Source: Antrodiella citrinella
Taxonomy: Eukaryota > Basidiomycota > Agaricomycetes > Polyporales > Steccherinaceae
DNA: 34,420 nucleotides
Assembly (NCBI GenBank): GCA_004802725.1
Contig: SGPM01000297.1
Coordinates: 1-34,420, forward strand
Direction of reading: 5' to 3'
Program-made: the position numbers and the translations under genes
The notes under the pieces: generated by a model
What the model was told of the DNA's origin: nothing
Seen by the model: the letters and a program-made list of their open reading frames with translations, nothing else
The model's database searches: none
Shown here: positions 1-10,847 of the stretch, in pieces
How the letters are laid out: each line of letters opens with the position of its first letter
Position numbering within the stretch: the first letter of the stretch is position 1

Positions 1-1
1 T

Positions 2-103
2 GGTGCCTTGACAGATACTGTGAGATCTGAGCTTGATGAAGCGGAGGAGGCGGCGGAGGCAGAGGAGAACGACGGCACGTTCGCATTCACCAGCTGGACG
101 TGA
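2..103 (+). CDS. 3' end of an unidentified protein (partial)
   Basis: An open frame enters from the left edge and stops at TGA 101-103. The 33 visible residues are strongly acidic and Ala/Glu-rich, ending in NDGTFAFTSWT. An A/T-rich stretch (about 115-160) follows, as expected for a 3' untranslated region. The rest of the gene lies outside the window and I do not recognise the family from this tail. The acidic composition and the clean stop before non-coding sequence make a real C-terminus more likely than chance. Confidence 0.5.
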   Translation, partial: GALTDTVRSELDEAEEAAEAEENDGTFAFTSWT

Positions 104-783
104 GCGCTCCGGAAGTAAATTACATTTATTTACCTTTATTTGCTATTTTTACTGTTTGTTACATGGCAGCGCTTATATAAGCGTCTCGAAGTAAGAAACC
201 GTATAGAACGGGTTCTTTACCTACCCTTTCACCGGTAGATACTTACCGACCGTTAATTACACCCCCTTATACTTTCTCACCGAGCCCTACTTTGCAGCCA
301 CAGGCGTGTTCCTTACGTAAGCACGACTTCTGGTATTGTTCGCGTTAGGCGCCCCGTAGTGGACGTTGAAAAATTGCCTCGACCGTGACCAACTGCAATA
401 ACTCGTTCGAGTTCTACTGATCAAGTCGCACAGAGGCCTCCAGACTCACAGAGGGTTTACTTTGAATGATGCTTTCTCTGTTGATTCGATATGCTCGTAG
501 CAACGGACTCTCTTGTGCAATTGGCTAAATGTTGATTTGCCATGCTAGGCTTATTGTCAACGTGAAGAGGGACTGTAGCTCAGGGCGTCGCTCGTTTCAA
601 ATACTGTCAATAGATGGCTGCTCTTCTTCCGTTGAACTTTAGCTGCTTCAACGTCGTCGATCCCAACTCCGACCCTTCTCATTCGAGTTCTCTCCACATA
701 AAATGTTGCGCACCTCGTTTGCATTTGTACCTCTTCCTCTCTCCCTCTTTCTCAACTGTACACCCATAGTTACTTTGCCGGCC
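104..783. other. Intergenic region
   Basis: No convincing gene. It holds the A/T-rich 3' flank of the partial upstream gene, a perfect 14-base palindrome CGCTTATATAAGCG at 170-183 with a TATA-like core, and pyrimidine-rich sequence from about 690 that probably is the promoter or leader of the gene starting at 784. An in-frame ATG at 703 precedes that start but encodes low-complexity sequence. Confidence 0.5.
170..183. repeat. Perfect palindrome with TATA-like core
   Basis: CGCTTATATAAGCG reads the same on both strands. It lies just after the end of the partial upstream gene and about 600 bases before the next start codon. It could be a terminator-proximal hairpin or a TATA element, but nothing else around it decides this. 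Confidence 0.3.
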
Positions 784-2761
784 ATGAGCGACGCTGACCT
801 CATTCTGCGCGTCGCATATATCGACACCAACAAGTCCCTTGACGATGTAAGAGATATGTTCTCGTCGTGTGGCAATATGTACGTACCCCCTCAGTTATGT
901 TCAACATCTGTTTTTCACGCTGACGCATACATATATTCCAGTCAGGCCACATATCCGTTCAGGACTGGAGACAAGAAAGGCAGCACATTTGTCGAATTCG
1001 ACGACAAGACCGCTGTCATGCGTGCTCAAGCCGCTCAAACCTCAGCAGCGAAAGTCCACGCCCTAGCCTTCTCGCCGCAGCTCATGGCCCACTTCAGCGT
1101 CGTTGCGGCAAATCAAATGACACCGTCGAGAAAGACAAAGCTGGGCCTCTTAGATGTCGGACCTTCCAAGTCACAGCCTGTAAGAGTAACGCCGCAGAAG
1201 CCACGCGCCTACTCTTCGTCGTGTAAGCTCTCCGATTCCACAGGACACAGAATATGTCTAACACGATATGCCGTATAGCTGAACGTAGGTCATCAGGTCG
1301 CAGTGTACAGCGCCACGCACCCAGCGACTATCATCCCAAAAAGTATTCTCGGCCGTCCAGGGACCCACCAACCTGGACTGTCCCTCCACGGGAATACACG
1401 CGCCACTCTTCACGTTCCGTATCAAAGCCAGAGAAAGAAAACAGACTCCGGACCGATGATTATGCTTCTATGGTTCCTTTGATGAGTTCACAGCCTACCC
1501 CAGAATTACAATGTATCCCCCCGTGCCCATCCCCGGCAACTTCTATCAGCTCTTCTAGGGTGCACACACCTCCCCCTCACGCGATACATGGCTTGCCTTC
1601 CAAACCCACCGGTGCTTTCCCGCTGACGGTGGATATATCCATGGCGCCAGCCCCACCTTATCCAACGCCTGTACCGTCGGTTTCTCCGTCCATCATACTT
1701 GCATGTGATGGCGAACAGTACACTTGTGAATTGGACACCCTACCCGACGACCCACAAGGAGTCATCTCCGTGCTGACGCAGACGGCTGCTCACCCTCTCG
1801 AACGAGATAAGTGGATGATTGTCGCCGGACACTACCGCGGCAAAGGGAACACTGTAGCTGCACTAGCCGTTGTATTTGCTATGTTGAGTGGTCAGTCTCA
1901 GCTCGTCGCTCAATTCATCCGCAGACCGCATGCTGAGAATTTATTTGCATGATAGTCCTGACGTCTCCGCTGGTGGGGATGGGCGAAAACGAACTCCGAC
2001 CCGCCTTGCTGATGCTCTCGAGCTGCCATACCGAGCTGGGAAAGCAGACGCGCATTCTTCACGGCGACGAGGCGGAGATCACGCGCGAGCATTTCCGCAT
2101 GTCTCAGCTATACCTGCAGAAAATCTACGGGACGAGTCACTGCCCGCACGCCGACGCCGACGTTCGTGTGTTTCGGGGCTACCTTTCCAATACCAGTAAT
2201 ACAGCAGGAGAACTCTCGGGCTCCACGGCGGCGGCTACTGCTACTACTACGTCTGAGCTCCAAGCCCAAATCGTCGATCTCCAACGTGAGGTGCAGTTGT
2301 TGCAGGATCGGAACAGCAGCAACTTGGCGTACATCTCGCAATCGCGCGCTGCGAAGCGCAAGTTCGAGAAAGAGCTGGACGCGGAGAAGCGCGCGAGGCG
2401 GAAGGCGCAGGGGGAGCTGGAGACTGCAAGGTACGATTTGGCAGGGTTGCGGCGTGGAGAGAGGCATGCGCTGGATCAGTGTCGACGGGAGGTGGAGGCG
2501 AGGCGGAGGGCGGAGGAGAGGATGGGGAGGTGCAAGGAACGTACGTCCGAAGTGGAGATGAGGATGAGTAAGGTGATGGAAGAGGCGGCCATGAAGGAGA
2601 GGAAGGCGAAAGAGTGTTTTGGACGGCTTGGAATATTGTTCTTGAAGGCAGCCAAGGGTGAGGTGGACAGCGCCGCCGTTGGGTCGGTGGAGGCCGATTT
2701 CGGGACGACGCAGAAGGCTAAAGGCCCTACTGTAGCGGCGGAAGCTGACGTGTTCTCTTGA
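784..2761 (+). CDS. RRM-like N-terminus, coiled-coil C-terminus protein
   Basis: Four-exon model: 784-878, 942-1222, 1279-1890, 1956-2761 (introns 63, 56 and 65 nt), 597 aa. Residues about 5-65 resemble an RNA recognition motif: a LRVAYID strand, a helix, then KGSTFVEF, which fits the RNP1 pattern. Residues about 130-250 are Pro/Ser-rich and probably disordered. A compact middle part follows (PDDPQGVISVLTQ, MIVAGHYRGKGNTVAALAVV, ELRPALLMLSSCHTELGKQ) that looks alpha-solenoid or TPR-like. The last 180 residues are a long charged coiled coil. Start 784 is preferred over the in-frame ATG at 703 because the RRM begins right after it; the 703 extension is hydrophobic low-complexity sequence. The second acceptor (1278 or 1296) is uncertain. 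Function unknown; RNA binding plus self-assembly is an inference. Confidence 0.75.
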
Positions 2762-3036
2762 TCATGACAATGGATTGCGACGCACTATCAAGACATTTTC
2801 TATGTGTTTCGTTTTGTTTCGGACACACTTTTGCCGAAGATCGCACCTGTATCATAGCAAACTCAGACCGAATTGTTTTATATTACACGCACGGTCCGCG
2901 ACGCTGACCTCTTCACTTGAGATCCGAAACAATCGATAAGTACAGAATGCACACGGACTACCGGCGGGCGCACCATAGATACAGTACATACGTGAAAGTT
3001 TCCCAGCAAGGCCGTCCGCTCGCCGTTTTGTCATTT

Positions 3037-4768
3037 CTACCTATACTCAGCGCCACAGTCGCCTATAGACCTGATCAAATGAGGGCCATTGGACCTCTGC
3101 AACACTCCATCTATAGCGGCGTTGTCTTCGGCCGTCAGTCTCAGCGACATCACTCGGGCGTTGTCGTCCGTGTGGTCTGTGATACCCATCCTCGTACCTA
3201 CAGTAAAACACGGTTTTAATTCGAGTGACCGGAGTGAGTCAAGTGAGTTGTTAATTTAGACGTACCGATGATAACGGCTCCGACGAACGGGTGGTCCAGC
3301 ACCCATCGCGTCGCAATATTCGCGATGCTCACACCGTCGTGACGGTCCCCGATCGACCGCAGTGTCGAGAGGAGAGTTTGGAAGAGGTTCCAATCGCCCC
3401 ACACTTTTAAGATCATGTCCAGATACTACACCCACAATCGCAAACGTCAGTGCCCGATGTATTGACAGCGAGAAGGTTTGAATGTTCGCGACGAACCTTG
3501 CGTTGGGAGGGCGTCAGGACGCCCGTAGCGTACAGATCGGGTTCGGCCTGGCCGAGCCATCGATCAGCGAGAAAACCACCGCACTGGAAAAGGGAAGGTA
3601 CGAATGAGTAATCTGAGTTCGAAAGTTAATTTTCGAAGATGTATGTGTTTGCTCGGCTAGATACCGATGGAAAAAGAAGGAGTAGAAGGAAGGTCATCAT
3701 CACGTACCAAGGTACCGTAGGTGAGGAGTTTGACATTGTGCTTTTGGCACACGTTGGCCATTTCATGGAGGGGTCGCGTGTCAATGAGAGAAAACTACCA
3801 GAAGCATCCTCAGCATTTCAAATACATATGTTCGTTGGGAGAACGCTGGCTGAAAAAAGGTGCTACCTGTACTTGATTGGAGACGATGACTCCCGGACCT
3901 AATTCGGTGCAAATCTCGTCCGTCGTCGCAGCATCGAAATTGCACAATCCAATCTCGGATATCTTCCCCTCGTCTTTGAGTGCGACCAGATGCTGCAAGG
4001 CGGTAATGTATCTCGGATCGTCGTAATTTTGCCAGTGGAACTGAAGAGGGCCAGTTCTGTCAACGAGGAGCTGTTCCTTACGAAGTCAGGAGACCTACTT
4101 GAAGAAGGTCTACGGATCCGGATTGCGTTCGGTCCAGGCGTTCTTGGATGGCAGCATTGACAACTTCGCAGGTCGGGTCCATCGCCCGGAACACGCACCA
4201 TTTCGTCGCACCGACGATCTTCTTCGGACCTGAATGTGCGTTTCTAAACTGTCCCTAAGAATAGACGCCACAGGTAAGTCTCCATTCGCGGGAGCGTACA
4301 TGCTTTTGAATCAACCGCTCACAAAGAGGATTTCCGAGCTGCCATAGTGATCCGCTGTCAAGCTCAAGTGTCAAACAAACTGCTAAATCGCTAACGAGCG
4401 GTATTGGTCATTAGGAGGGGGGAGGACACGTACCCTGATACAGCGATTGTGGTTATCACGACAGAGATCAACGTGGTAAAGGGAGATCAAAAAGTTTGAG
4501 CATGGAACCTGTATACGGAAAACGTTCTCGTACCATATCTACACAACACCTCGCGGAGTTCAGCCGAGAGTAACGAGAAGGCGATCGAGCGACGAAACTT
4601 ACCGAACGCTGTATAACCATTCTGCGCGTATGCCTCCATGCTCTTCTTGATTTTGGAGGAGGGTGCACTGCCCCAGGCATTGCTCGAGAGCTGCCAGAGG
4701 CCGTTCCATAGCCGGGGGACGGTGAAACGCCCCAACGCGAAAGTCTCTAGGGTCGCTGGATCGGACAT
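3037..4768 (-). CDS. Aldo-keto reductase, ten-exon gene with microexons
   Basis: Model on the minus strand: 4768-4603, 4538-4534, 4434, 4354-4323, 4254-4099, 4040-3867, 3794-3708, 3583-3497, 3425-3266, 3197-3037; total 1029 nt, 342 aa, the usual length for the family. Expected function: NADPH-dependent reduction of aldehydes or ketones in the cytosol. The catalytic tetrad of the AKR fold can be placed at Asp56 and Tyr61 (FDMADHYG), Lys86 (IVGATKW) and His122 (DLLQFHW). Other motifs are IGLCNFD, SNQVQFSLID, LLTYGTLCGGFLAD, TPSQRKYLDM and ATRWVLDHPFVGAVIIGT. Asp56-Met57 and part of Ala58 come only from a 5-nt exon and a 1-nt exon; skipping both stays in frame but deletes the catalytic Asp. A TATA-like box lies about 110 bases upstream. 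Substrate unknown. Confidence 0.9.
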
Positions 4769-4876
4769 GACGGAAAGCGAAGTGCTATGTCTGGGAGGTA
4801 ATCAGGGGACCTGTAGAAGGCTCAGAAGGAAGGTGTCGGTGTGGTGGGCGCTCGAGACGTGCGGACATGCGAGAAG

Positions 4877-4884
4877 CCTTTATA
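4877..4884 (-). promoter_or_regulatory. TATA-like box of the aldo-keto reductase gene
   Basis: TATAAAGG on the minus strand, about 110 bases before the start codon at 4768. Position and sequence fit a fungal core promoter; no transcript data. Confidence 0.4.
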
Positions 4885-5952
4885 GGTGCGATTCGGCGTC
4901 CGTCATTATGATCTAAAACCGACATCCACGGCAGGGGGATGCTGACTTGGGATCCCAAGGAAAAGAATATCTAGAGACGAAAAACTGCAGACGGAGGCAG
5001 ATTGTGGACTAGGAGAATACGCTTAGATGACCGACGTGTACTACTACCAGCGTGCGAGCTGTGGTTTGAAATTTGAAAGTCGATTGAACCTGTCTGGGTT
5101 GACACTGACGAAGACATCGGGATATGTGTTCGTCGCGGTTCAATTTGAACACCGGGGGGGGGGGGACTCGCGCGAACCGAACCACTCGCGGGATGGGCCT
5201 TTCCGGGGCGTCTAATCGGGATCTTACTGACCATCGTCGCACTAGTACTGTTGCACAAAAGTGTCCAATCCGCAGAAACATCAGCCCTAGTGCACAGCAC
5301 AGGGGACGACCCTTGCTCTCATCGGTGAAGGTCCTCCTTGTTCCCTTCTGTCTCACAGGGACGATGGTTCAACTCAAGTCGCCGGTTCCCAATGGACTTT
5401 CGCAGACTTTCGCCATCAATCCGGTCCAATGTGTCCAATGTCAGTCGAATATATCTCTTTCCCTATCGCAACGCCTCCGTTATTGAGCAACAACGATCAG
5501 CCGTCCGGCGTGACGACCAAGCAACACATTAATTGGAATTCGGAACCCATTCACTACTCCAGGCGACACGGAGTGACGACCAGTAGTTGACCGTTGACGT
5601 TCGTCTCGTTTGTGCACTGCATGCGCATATGCATGCAGCGGCGTAGTGTACGCAATATATGAGCGGCGTACCCAAGATGTTGCCGTATTGACAGGTGAAA
5701 CAACGGAAGAAGATCTTTCACTTCATTGTCTTCAGCACACCGCCGTCCGTCGACGTACGCGTATCGAGCAGCTTGCGGAAGTTGTCCGGTCTCGATCATT
5801 TTTGCAAGCCGACTCGCTCCACTCCACCCACGCAAACCGGTGTTCAATTTGTTAGCCGCGCGTTTTAGCCGATGCCCAAGTGATGCCTGGTCGGTATTGT
5901 GTTAGCATACTACCGGCCGAGCTTTAGCCAGATAGCAAACCTTTCAGCTCAT

Positions 5953-5958
5953 TATAAA
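5953..5958 (+). promoter_or_regulatory. TATA box of the gene at 6076
   Basis: TATAAA lies 118 bases before the ATG at 6076, followed by a pyrimidine-rich leader, a common arrangement in basidiomycete promoters. Confidence 0.45.
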
Positions 5959-5982
5959 TGACTGCATGCTCGCAACCGCACC

Positions 5983-6027
5983 CACCTCACCATCCCCACC
6001 TCACCATCCCCACCTCGCCATCCCCCT
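5983..6027. repeat. Three tandem copies of a 15-base CT-rich unit
   Basis: The unit CACCTCACCATCCCC is repeated three times head to tail; the third copy has one substitution (CTCGCC for CTCACC). It sits between the TATA box and the ATG at 6076, so it is probably in the 5' leader or at the transcription start. Confidence 0.7.
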
Positions 6028-6075
6028 CACCCGGAGACACAGGTGCACGACCATAATCACCTCCTATACACCAAA

Positions 6076-6795
6076 ATGCCCGCTCGTATCTCGGAAGCCG
6101 ACGCCAGGCCTGCATTGGGACATGTGTACGTTGTCATCAACTTCTATGTTCGCAAGGGTTTCGCTCACGTCAATGCACAGGAACCTCATGATCGACACAT
6201 TCCTCGCTAACGCGACTCCAGACGAGCAAGTCCTCCCAATCGCCCTGTTACTCACGTTGAAACATATCTGATACTCTGCTCTAGTCTTCGCGCCATTATC
6301 CGAGCCACACTTTCCACGTGCCCTGCAAGCACTACTGCTGCACTCACCACCGCGGCCAGACGTCACTTTGAGCACTGGCATGTTTCGACATCGGCAGAGG
6401 GCCTTTTCATCGTGCAAGATCACGGCCTTTCCATCCCATCAGGGGGATTGCAAAATGTTCTGGGCCGGGCACGAGCGCTCTATGGCGTAGGATCGGCGTT
6501 TTCAAGTTTGACCGTATTGGAGGGTGTGGTCCGGGCGACTCTGGGATTGAAGTGGGCAGAGGACGGTCAGATGACATCCGCGCTCGCAGATGTGGATGCA
6601 GACATTACTCAGGCCATTCAAAGCTGCAAAGAAGAGCTAGGTTCGGGTCGGGTCAAAGACGTCCATCATGCGAGGAAGGTGATCGCAAGCCTCGGAGAAG
6701 CGATCAGTCACAGTAAGGCTGATTGCGAGTTGTGGCACGAGGATAGTTTCCCTTTCGAGCGAGCAGAGGTTAGCGTCCAGTATTGGAAGTTCTAA
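6076..6795 (+). CDS. Uncharacterised helical protein, gene with GC-AG intron
   Basis: Three-exon model: 6076-6125, 6181-6225, 6285-6795, giving 201 aa. Intron 1 is a normal GT-AG intron of 55 nt. Intron 2 (6226-6284, 59 nt) needs a GC donor: GCAAGT, the classical GC-AG consensus, with a CTGAT branch site and CTCTAG acceptor; no GT donor of reasonable size keeps the frame. The protein begins MPARISEADARPALGHV and is mostly helical, with TTAALTTAARRHFEHWHVS and a Gly-rich GVGSAFSSLTVLEG segment. No signal peptide, catalytic motif or recognisable domain was seen. It could be a small basidiomycete-specific protein; function unknown. Confidence 0.7.
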
Positions 6796-8213
6796 GACGT
6801 CGCGTACCCTCGAATCGGACTCCTGCTGATATACCTTGTATTCATATTAACTGTATGTATTGTACTTGGGCTCGGATGCCGCGCGATTGATAATATGGCT
6901 ATGCTTCTCCGATTGTTCGTGTGATTGCGACGATGAAGCGGTTACCACTTATCAACTTTAGTCGTCAGATGGTCAGTATTGATCCAATATCGTTATGTTG
7001 CGCTTGACCCAATGTGCGCCCATACTCTTTAGTGGGTCCTAGACGTGAGATATATTTACACCATGCTGGGCGTAGGTGTAGATTCCTCAGCGGTACGTGA
7101 AGCTGACTTTCACCGAAGTCATCCGTGCCTTCACTAATCGTCTCGTCAGCGAATGAACGGGCAACAATTTTCGAAACTTACCGTATCTTCGTCCCCAGTC
7201 TAATCCGGAATCTTTGCATCCATGATGTACTAGCACACGAGGCTGCGTGACTGGTCTAGTGGAGCTAGTCCGAGTAGTGGATGCCGGTGTGAGATTTGTT
7301 TCTTGACGTGTAATACCATTTCCGACTCAATCCGAGTCTGAGATGCAAAACATTTTTGACGACACGGTGGGTTTCAAACAAGAGACCGTTCTATACTAAG
7401 TCTCTTGTCAATGATTGGCTGATGGGGTGTCAAGAGAAAATTCAGGACGTACCCCGGCATTTGTCACCTGAGTAGAACGCATGTCCGCTAATACACAGAG
7501 ATCACAGAACCTCCATCCGCTGGATTCACAGATGTACAGGGTCCAATAGAAGTGCGTGATGAGAGCCATAGTAGGTTGGGCCGTGTCTTTGGTGTGTGAC
7601 TGGAAGATGAGCGCGAAGAAGGAAAAGAGACCCTCTCTATCTTCCAAGGATGTTGGTTGAGACCTGCGAAGCACGTATCGGATCGCCTGATGTTGGAACC
7701 TACAGCAAAATTATTTCACAGCCCATTCATGCGTTAATAATATCCTACCTATCCAGGCATACCGTCCCAACAAGGCCGGTGACCTACGTGTAAAACTTTC
7801 CATTGAATCACATCCCAGGTTCAAGAGTATCGGTGAACCTTACATTAGGGACCTCTGAGGTACTCAGGACTACATGTCTTCAGAACCTGACGCGAACACG
7901 TTCAGGTCTACCGATGAGCCTATGTGCCGTGAACACTGCTGACCGATGACGTGTTCAAGTTGCCTTCAGTCATGATAACTTTCTGTCCGGGCCTAGTTCG
8001 TGGCGCTGAAGATGCGGCACTACGCGAACCTAATTTGAATTTTGACTCTAGATAACGTCGACCAGAGATGGAACATAGCCGTGTGGTGGAGAGCAATTCG
8101 GTAGCAGACGAGGTCGGTGTTAGGAACGAACGAACGAACTACGATGCCATATCTGGATCTGTCGCGGCATTCCCCGCTGAGATAGAATCCCATTGTAAGC
8201 GCTCAAGCACACG

Positions 8214-8458
8214 TCAAACTGATCCTAGTAGGACCGCCATAATCATGATGGACATGAACTTCAACTCTGCGCGCAGCATTCTCAGTGCGACCATAACACG
8301 AAAATCAGCTTCTTGATTATCTCTTGTGACGAAGGAGTTTAGATAATGTTCACTTCAAGGTTGAACAGCTGCTGACTCATGTTACGGTCCTCCGGATGTT
8401 TGAGGTGTCGTCCTGGCCATGTTTTCTCGGCTCTGTAGTTTGCTAACATGGTGTCCAT
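8214..8458 (-). pseudogene. Possible relic of a membrane-protein gene
   Basis: On the minus strand an ATG at 8458 opens 39 codons (with AEKTWPGRHLKHPEDRN and MSQQLFNLE) that end at TAA 8341-8339. A second frame, shifted by one, continues directly from 8339 for 41 codons (DNQEADFRVMVALRMLRAEL, then KFMSIMIMAVLLGSV, a membrane-like segment). Read together with one base restored they would form one continuous N-terminal region ending in a transmembrane helix. No good intron explains the frame change, so a frameshifted relic is the simplest reading. It resembles in style the multi-spanning proteins common in Agaricomycetes, but I cannot name a family. Confidence 0.3.
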
Positions 8459-8993
8459 ATTACGTGTGGATGCTTTTCATTCCATTTTAGTGACTAAATG
8501 TACACCGTGTACCCACTTACTGGCGCGTCAGGTTCAATTCTGACATCCCTCCCTGTCCGCTCAAGACGCGTCGGAATTGCGTCTCTCGTCCATCATTCGA
8601 CCACGGAGACACGCAGTTGTTTCAAGCCGGAAGATTGCTGGTGGGTGTATCGTACCTATCAAACCTCACTCTCTAGCTCGCTCGCATACAGTCCGTTGTT
8701 CCGGTCGGTTTGCTTGAAGTAGGCCCGCGGTAAGATTATTCATCCTAGATGGTCTGGTCACTAGTCGTGTTCGTTTCTTCGTTTGCGCTGAAGGGCGTCG
8801 AACATGATATGACTCGTCGGATGAGTCCGCTGGCGATCCAAGCGAGGGATATTAGGAAGAGTGTCGGGATATTATAAAACACTCTTTTTGGTCTGCGCCA
8901 ACTCGCGAGATCAGTGTATGTGTTTCAGAGGTGAGTGATCATTGGCATGAGTGTTTGGTGGCGTGTGTGTAGACTACTCGTTTGCTACAGTAG

Positions 8994-9604
8994 ACTATCC
9001 GCAACCACGGTTTCGTACTATTCTGTGCACTTGCATCCCGGCGCATTGTGACCACCGACCCGCAGCTCTATGCTTCGAGTTTCGCTGTCGACTTGAAATC
9101 TAAGCTCACAAGACATCTTGGGCCTTTGCCATATCCCAGTTTTCTTGCTGCCGGGTTTCTGTTTGTTTCCCGCGACATAGCTCATCTCCGTTTTGACAAG
9201 TTGAGTTGGAACCTCTTGATCCAATGCTCAGGGCCCCAAAGTCTCTTTCAATTGGTTGGCTCGCAGGAACACGGTGAGATGGTGGCTTATGTCTCTGTAG
9301 GCACTTTGTTTCCTCCGACTGATTAGGTTGCTGATTGCAGTTAACGATCCCGTGTACACGCCTTTCAAGGTGTTCAAGCAAGGAAAGCCGCACATGATCC
9401 ATTATTCATCTCCCTCGCGCATGGAAGAGTTTGAAATTGGTATGTAGCCATGTTCCCGGGACCGAGATCTTTGTACGGCATTCCGTTTGATAGGACTGAC
9501 CGGCTATGTCGCCTTACAATACACCCAAGTTGTAGCTACTACCCCGCACTGGCAGACTCAACATCGTGTCTGTCTCGGAACTCCATTCTGCTACAGCCAA
9601 GCAG
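8994..9604 (+). CDS. Candidate exon chain of unknown function
   Basis: Three open segments (8994-9273, 9341-9439, 9494-9604) join in frame through introns of 67 and 54 nt with good sites: donor GTGAGA with acceptor TTGCTGATTGCAG, then donor GTATGT with acceptor TTTGATAG. The next donor, GTATGT at 9605, is also good. The translation contains HLGPLPYPSFLAAG, NDPVYTPFKVFKQGKP and EFEIGLTGYVALQY. I do not recognise a family, could not place a start codon or the 3' exons, and the opposite strand is also partly open. It may be a fragmented gene, a relic, or chance. Confidence 0.25.
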
Positions 9605-10837
9605 GTATGTACACACTTACTCGGACGGACCTCCATCGAACATACTCGGATATTCACATCCGACGAGGGAAGTCGCCCTTGACTTGTATGCACTGTGCAG
9701 CAACAGTGTAGATTCGGGTTGAAGATGATCTGCACACACTATCTTCATCCATGTGCGTAACATGCCTTCTATCAATTCTTCGGGCCCCTTGTACATCGGT
9801 TGACCGTGATCTAGGTATGTGTTTGGAAGATGTTTCTTAGTCATACGGTGAAGACGAGCGGTTCAAACGGTGACCCATCGTCTGCCGCATACTACATAGA
9901 CGACCTATTATCAAGGCCATCTCCCATATGACCCTCCCTTCTTTTCTCTCTCTCACCAACGAACGATGTGTTGAAAGGAGATGACCCTCCCAGCCACATC
10001 AACGCACGTCTTCTACCGTCCGACCTTCAAATGTGTACACACGGTTTCTTCGCCGCTTCATGCAACAGCAGGACCTCCTTGTCAATCCTAAGAAAATTCG
10101 TCTGTACGCCGGCCGTCTCCTTCTCGACCAGGTGGTAAGTTCAATTCCATCAAGTTTCTTACTCAGCCGAAAAGCTTCGTCGGCCTTCTTCAACTTGACA
10201 CCGGCTCCGCACAGGCCACAACAATTCTTTCAAATTGCACGTGACCTATGATCTTTGGACCCTCTGTCGGAACGGTGCGCATCTATCTGACTGTCTTAGG
10301 ATATCCATTGCTATGGGCAGTATCAATCGCTTCCTCTGAACAGGTTCTTTCGATGTCATGTTCATGCTATGACGGTCGGTGATTGGATCGACCGCTGCGG
10401 GGGGCGTTGGTTGGCTGCGGTTCACGGCATTCCCCAGATACTTTGCGGGTCGACATTTCGACCTGCCTACGGCATCGAATCACCGCATCTCTTTGTGCAC
10501 AAGAACTGAGTCCACGACTTTTTTGATCCGGGCTGGTTTCAACTTTCCACCCGCCCGTTCTACCGTGGTTATAAAAACGGCTACTCTTTGTGTTTTGTAC
10601 AGGCGATTCTGCGGTCGCTAGCTGGTGTCCATGACGCTGGTGTCTGCTCTGCATTCTTTCACACATATGCATCGGCGAGGAGATGCCTTCTGACAGCCTG
10701 AGGCTTCGCACTGTCACGCGTGCGCAGCATCCTGGTGTCGCATGCCGATCAATGCCGAGTGGTTACCTCCTCATTAGCGCCCGTGGCGGGCTGACCAGTG
10801 GGCGACCCACCCCTGTTGAGCGCGGCGTGCACTGACT

Positions 10838-10847
10838 TATTTAAATA
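10838..10847 (+). promoter_or_regulatory. TATA-like element of the gene at 10930
   Basis: TTATTTAAATA-type sequence about 85 bases before the start codon, followed by a CT-rich leader (TTTCCTCTTTCTTTCCTTCC) typical of well-expressed fungal genes. Confidence 0.5.

Larger units (their letters stand above)
4769..6075. other. 1.3 kb intergenic region between divergent genes
   Basis: This is the promoter side of both the aldo-keto reductase gene (-) and the gene at 6076 (+). Open frames here are short, lack recognisable motifs and are not joined by good splice sites. It contains a run of 12 G at 5154-5165. A minus-strand frame of 97 codons (5554-5847) was looked at and not accepted. The last 120 bases hold a TATA box and a three-copy CT-rich repeat. 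Confidence 0.5.

Noticed and set aside
560..600. GTAGCTCAGGG followed by GTTTCAAAT, resembling tRNA box A and box B
   Set aside because: The two motifs are only about 20 bases apart and no acceptor or anticodon stem can be drawn; not a tRNA.
5154..5165. Run of 12 G as a possible G-quadruplex or regulatory site
   Set aside because: A single homopolymer without spaced G-tracts; more likely ordinary slippage, length uncertain in the assembly.
5554..5847. 97-codon minus-strand open frame
   Set aside because: No motif, no splice partners and dense overlap with an equally open plus-strand frame; looks like chance.
8525..8560. GTCAGGTTCAATTCTGAC, like a T-arm of a tRNA
   Set aside because: No matching acceptor stem, D-arm or anticodon arm in the preceding 80 bases.
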